Below, in pieces: positions 22,167 through 23,537 of a stretch of DNA of 23,537 nt. This DNA comes from Bacillota bacterium. Lineage in GTDB: Bacteria > Bacillota > Desulfotomaculia > Desulfotomaculales > JAJYZD01. The notes below the pieces were generated by a model that did not search any database, was not told the origin of the DNA, and was given only the letters and a program-made list of their open reading frames with translations. Location of the stretch: contig JAJYZD010000019.1 in assembly GCA_021800315.1 (NCBI GenBank), forward strand, positions 1-23,537. The letters are read 5' to 3'. The first letter of the stretch is position 1; each line of letters starts with the position of its first letter. A program made the translations under genes and the position numbers.

Positions 22167-23273
22167 TTAGACTTTTGCTTTCGGATGGTCGGCGAGTGCC
22201 TTCGGCGGCAAGATATCCGGCACGTCAAGGCGTGCCACGCCGATACGGCTGTCGGCCATCCCGTAATAAACGTCGAAGCGGTCTGGTGTGCCAAGATCGA
22301 GGCGCTGGTCGATTCCGGTGGGAAACACGACGTCGGCGACGGTCCCCCGGCGCTCTTGCGGCAATGACGGCGTCAGCACCGGCTTCTGTGAACGATAGTA
22401 GATAAGGCGCGGATGCGTGTCCGAGAGCACCATCACCCCGGCCGAGTAGCACAGATGGCGGTCTTCGCTGCTCAACTCCGCCACTTCGCCCACGCCGTGG
22501 TAAACGATCAGCCAGCCGTGCCGGGTCAGGATGGGCGGAGTGCCACCGCCGATTTTGAGCCGTTCCCATGGCCATACCGGACTCGCCAGCCGGTGATGAG
22601 AGGTGAACCGGCCGAGACGATATGGCTCACGATCCTCCAAGTCCGTGTGGCAGTACGAAATCCAGATGCTTTCCCGATGGAGGTCCACCTTGCGGGACGC
22701 GGGGTGGTATGCAGTTTCCTCCGGACGAGTCGTGGTAAAGAGCGGCCGGTGGAGCATGGCCAGAGCCGGTATTCCGGCTGGATTACTAATCGCCACGGGG
22801 AAGATGCTGGCATCTTTGTTGTCCTCGCCGTCGAACTCGACGCCGTCGTGCGGACTGAAGGTGGCGAGGCCCAAACGCTGCCAGTGGAACAGGTCCTTCG
22901 ACAGTGCCAGGGCGATCCGTGGGCCTTGGGGCGAAAATGCCGTGTAAGTCATCATATAGCTCTTGAACGGTTCGAAGAAACTGATCCGCGGATCCTCGCA
23001 GCCGCCGCCGTCTGGCCGTCGCTCGTAATCCGCTTCCGGCTCCAGCGCAATCCCTAACCGCTCGACACCGACCGGGTCGCCGGCCTCATTGAACCGCACC
23101 CGGGCAATCCCGATGCGCGAGTAATTGCCCCGCGCCACGAGCCGAGGAAACAGGTACAGTTCACCATCAGGGCCACGAACGGCAGCCGGATTCAGGACTC
23201 CTTCGACCTCCTGGGGATTGCCCGGCTCCGGCTCCATCACCGTCCCCAGGCGCTGCAATAGAAAGTCAGTCAT
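22167..23273 (-). CDS. GH130 family beta-mannoside phosphorylase
   Basis: This 368-residue enzyme of glycoside hydrolase family 130 cleaves beta-mannosides with phosphate to give mannose-1-phosphate. The five-bladed propeller motifs are visible: NPAAVRGPDGELYLFPRLV near residue 28, YSRIGIARVRFNEAG, the key GGCEDPRISFFEPF (the family general acid Asp lies in this ED-P-R segment, about residue 93), KDASIFPVAI, ALAMLHRPL, WISYCHTDLE, GGGTPPILTRHGWLIVYHGV and VVFPTGIDQRLDLGTPDRFDVYYGMADSRIGVA. The start is supported by AGGAGGAGAG in the gene sense. It follows the HAD gene with a 12-bp gap and is transcribed opposite to the rest of the window. Exact substrate (mannobiose, chitobiose or N-glycan type) is not determined. 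Confidence 0.92.
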   Translation of the reverse strand: MTDFLLQRLGTVMEPEPGNPQEVEGVLNPAAVRGPDGELYLFPRLVARGNYSRIGIARVRFNEAGDPVGVERLGIALEPEADYERRPDGGGCEDPRISFFEPFKSYMMTYTAFSPQGPRIALALSKDLFHWQRLGLATFSPHDGVEFDGEDNKDASIFPVAISNPAGIPALAMLHRPLFTTTRPEETAYHPASRKVDLHRESIWISYCHTDLEDREPYRLGRFTSHHRLASPVWPWERLKIGGGTPPILTRHGWLIVYHGVGEVAELSSEDRHLCYSAGVMVLSDTHPRLIYYRSQKPVLTPSLPQERRGTVADVVFPTGIDQRLDLGTPDRFDVYYGMADSRIGVARLDVPDILPPKALADHPKAKV

Positions 23274-23285
23274 CGGCTCTCCTCC

Positions 23286-23537
23286 TCACCAGGTCTTGTA
23301 CGCAGAAACGCCATCCAAGCAGGCGATGATCGCCTCAATAACCAGTTTCGTGTCATCGGGATCTCTGACTTGGATACACACAACTCCTGCTTCTCTCGCC
23401 GGATAGTCGTTCCCACCAGGAAACAGGGCATCCCCTATAAAAATCATCTCTTTTATTGTAATGCCCAGGATGTCCCGGAGTTTTCCAATACCGTAGGCCT
23501 TGTCAATGCCATGCTTGGTGACATCGACAGATGTCGT
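23286..23537 (-). CDS. HAD-IIB family phosphatase (3' part; 5' end beyond window)
   Basis: The 83 residues visible are the C-terminal cap-to-core end of a HAD-IIB (Cof or sugar-phosphatase-like) hydrolase. They include VTKHGIDKAYGIGKL, with the conserved lysine, and EMIFIGDALFPGGNDYPARE, with the metal-binding Asp pair (GDxxx-x-GND), then AGVVCIQVRDPDDTKLVIEA. Sequences of this kind include mannosyl-phosphoglycerate and sucrose/trehalose phosphate phosphatases. Its gene is upstream of and coupled to the GH130 gene on the same strand, so the two probably act in one mannose or compatible-solute pathway. The true N-terminus is outside the window. Confidence 0.85.
   Translation of the reverse strand, partial: TTSVDVTKHGIDKAYGIGKLRDILGITIKEMIFIGDALFPGGNDYPAREAGVVCIQVRDPDDTKLVIEAIIACLDGVSAYKTW

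Overview
The window looks like chromosomal DNA of a high-GC, spore-forming Firmicute. The gene order recN - spoIVB - spo0A and, further on, (yqzK-like) - xerD - deoB - pdp is the conserved sporulation and nucleoside-phosphate neighbourhood of Bacilli and Clostridia. The base composition and the clostridial-style small genes suggest a thermophilic or Peptococcaceae/Desulfotomaculum-like member, but the exact lineage is inference.

Layout: 1-8538 holds the 3' part of recN, two tandem SHOCT-tail membrane miniproteins, an acyl-CoA ligase, an EamA/DMT transporter, spoIVB, spo0A with a strong terminator, and an M20 peptidase behind an attenuator-like leader. 8620-11060 holds a small membrane protein, xerD with a clear housekeeping promoter, and deoB overlapping xerD by 4 nt. 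11061-12352 is a visibly AT-richer insert with a decayed IscB/IsrB-like reading frame, two very small ORFs with good Shine-Dalgarno sites, and a hairpin. It separates deoB from its usual partner pdp (12353-13765).

13948-20990 is the most interesting part: a tight three-gene operon. It encodes (i) a 1159-residue protein with a helicase-like lobe resembling SNF2 but lacking Walker A and DEAH residues, followed by TerB-N and TerB-C type domains; (ii) a P-loop ATPase of the DUF2791/BrxC-BrxD family; (iii) an intact Lhr/BrxHI-like superfamily 2 helicase whose start overlaps the ATPase stop. The ATPase-helicase pair is shared with some BREX systems, but no methylase, PglZ phosphatase or other BREX gene is present here. 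I read it as a stand-alone DNA-processing or defence module in which the TerB protein replaces the usual BREX partners.

20991-22166 holds a transposase-like HTH/zinc-ribbon gene with its own promoter and palindromic operator, ending in degenerate sequence. From 22167 to the right edge, on the minus strand, are a GH130 mannoside phosphorylase and the 3' part of a HAD-IIB phosphatase, a carbohydrate pair unrelated to the rest. All family calls come from reading motifs; no database search was run.
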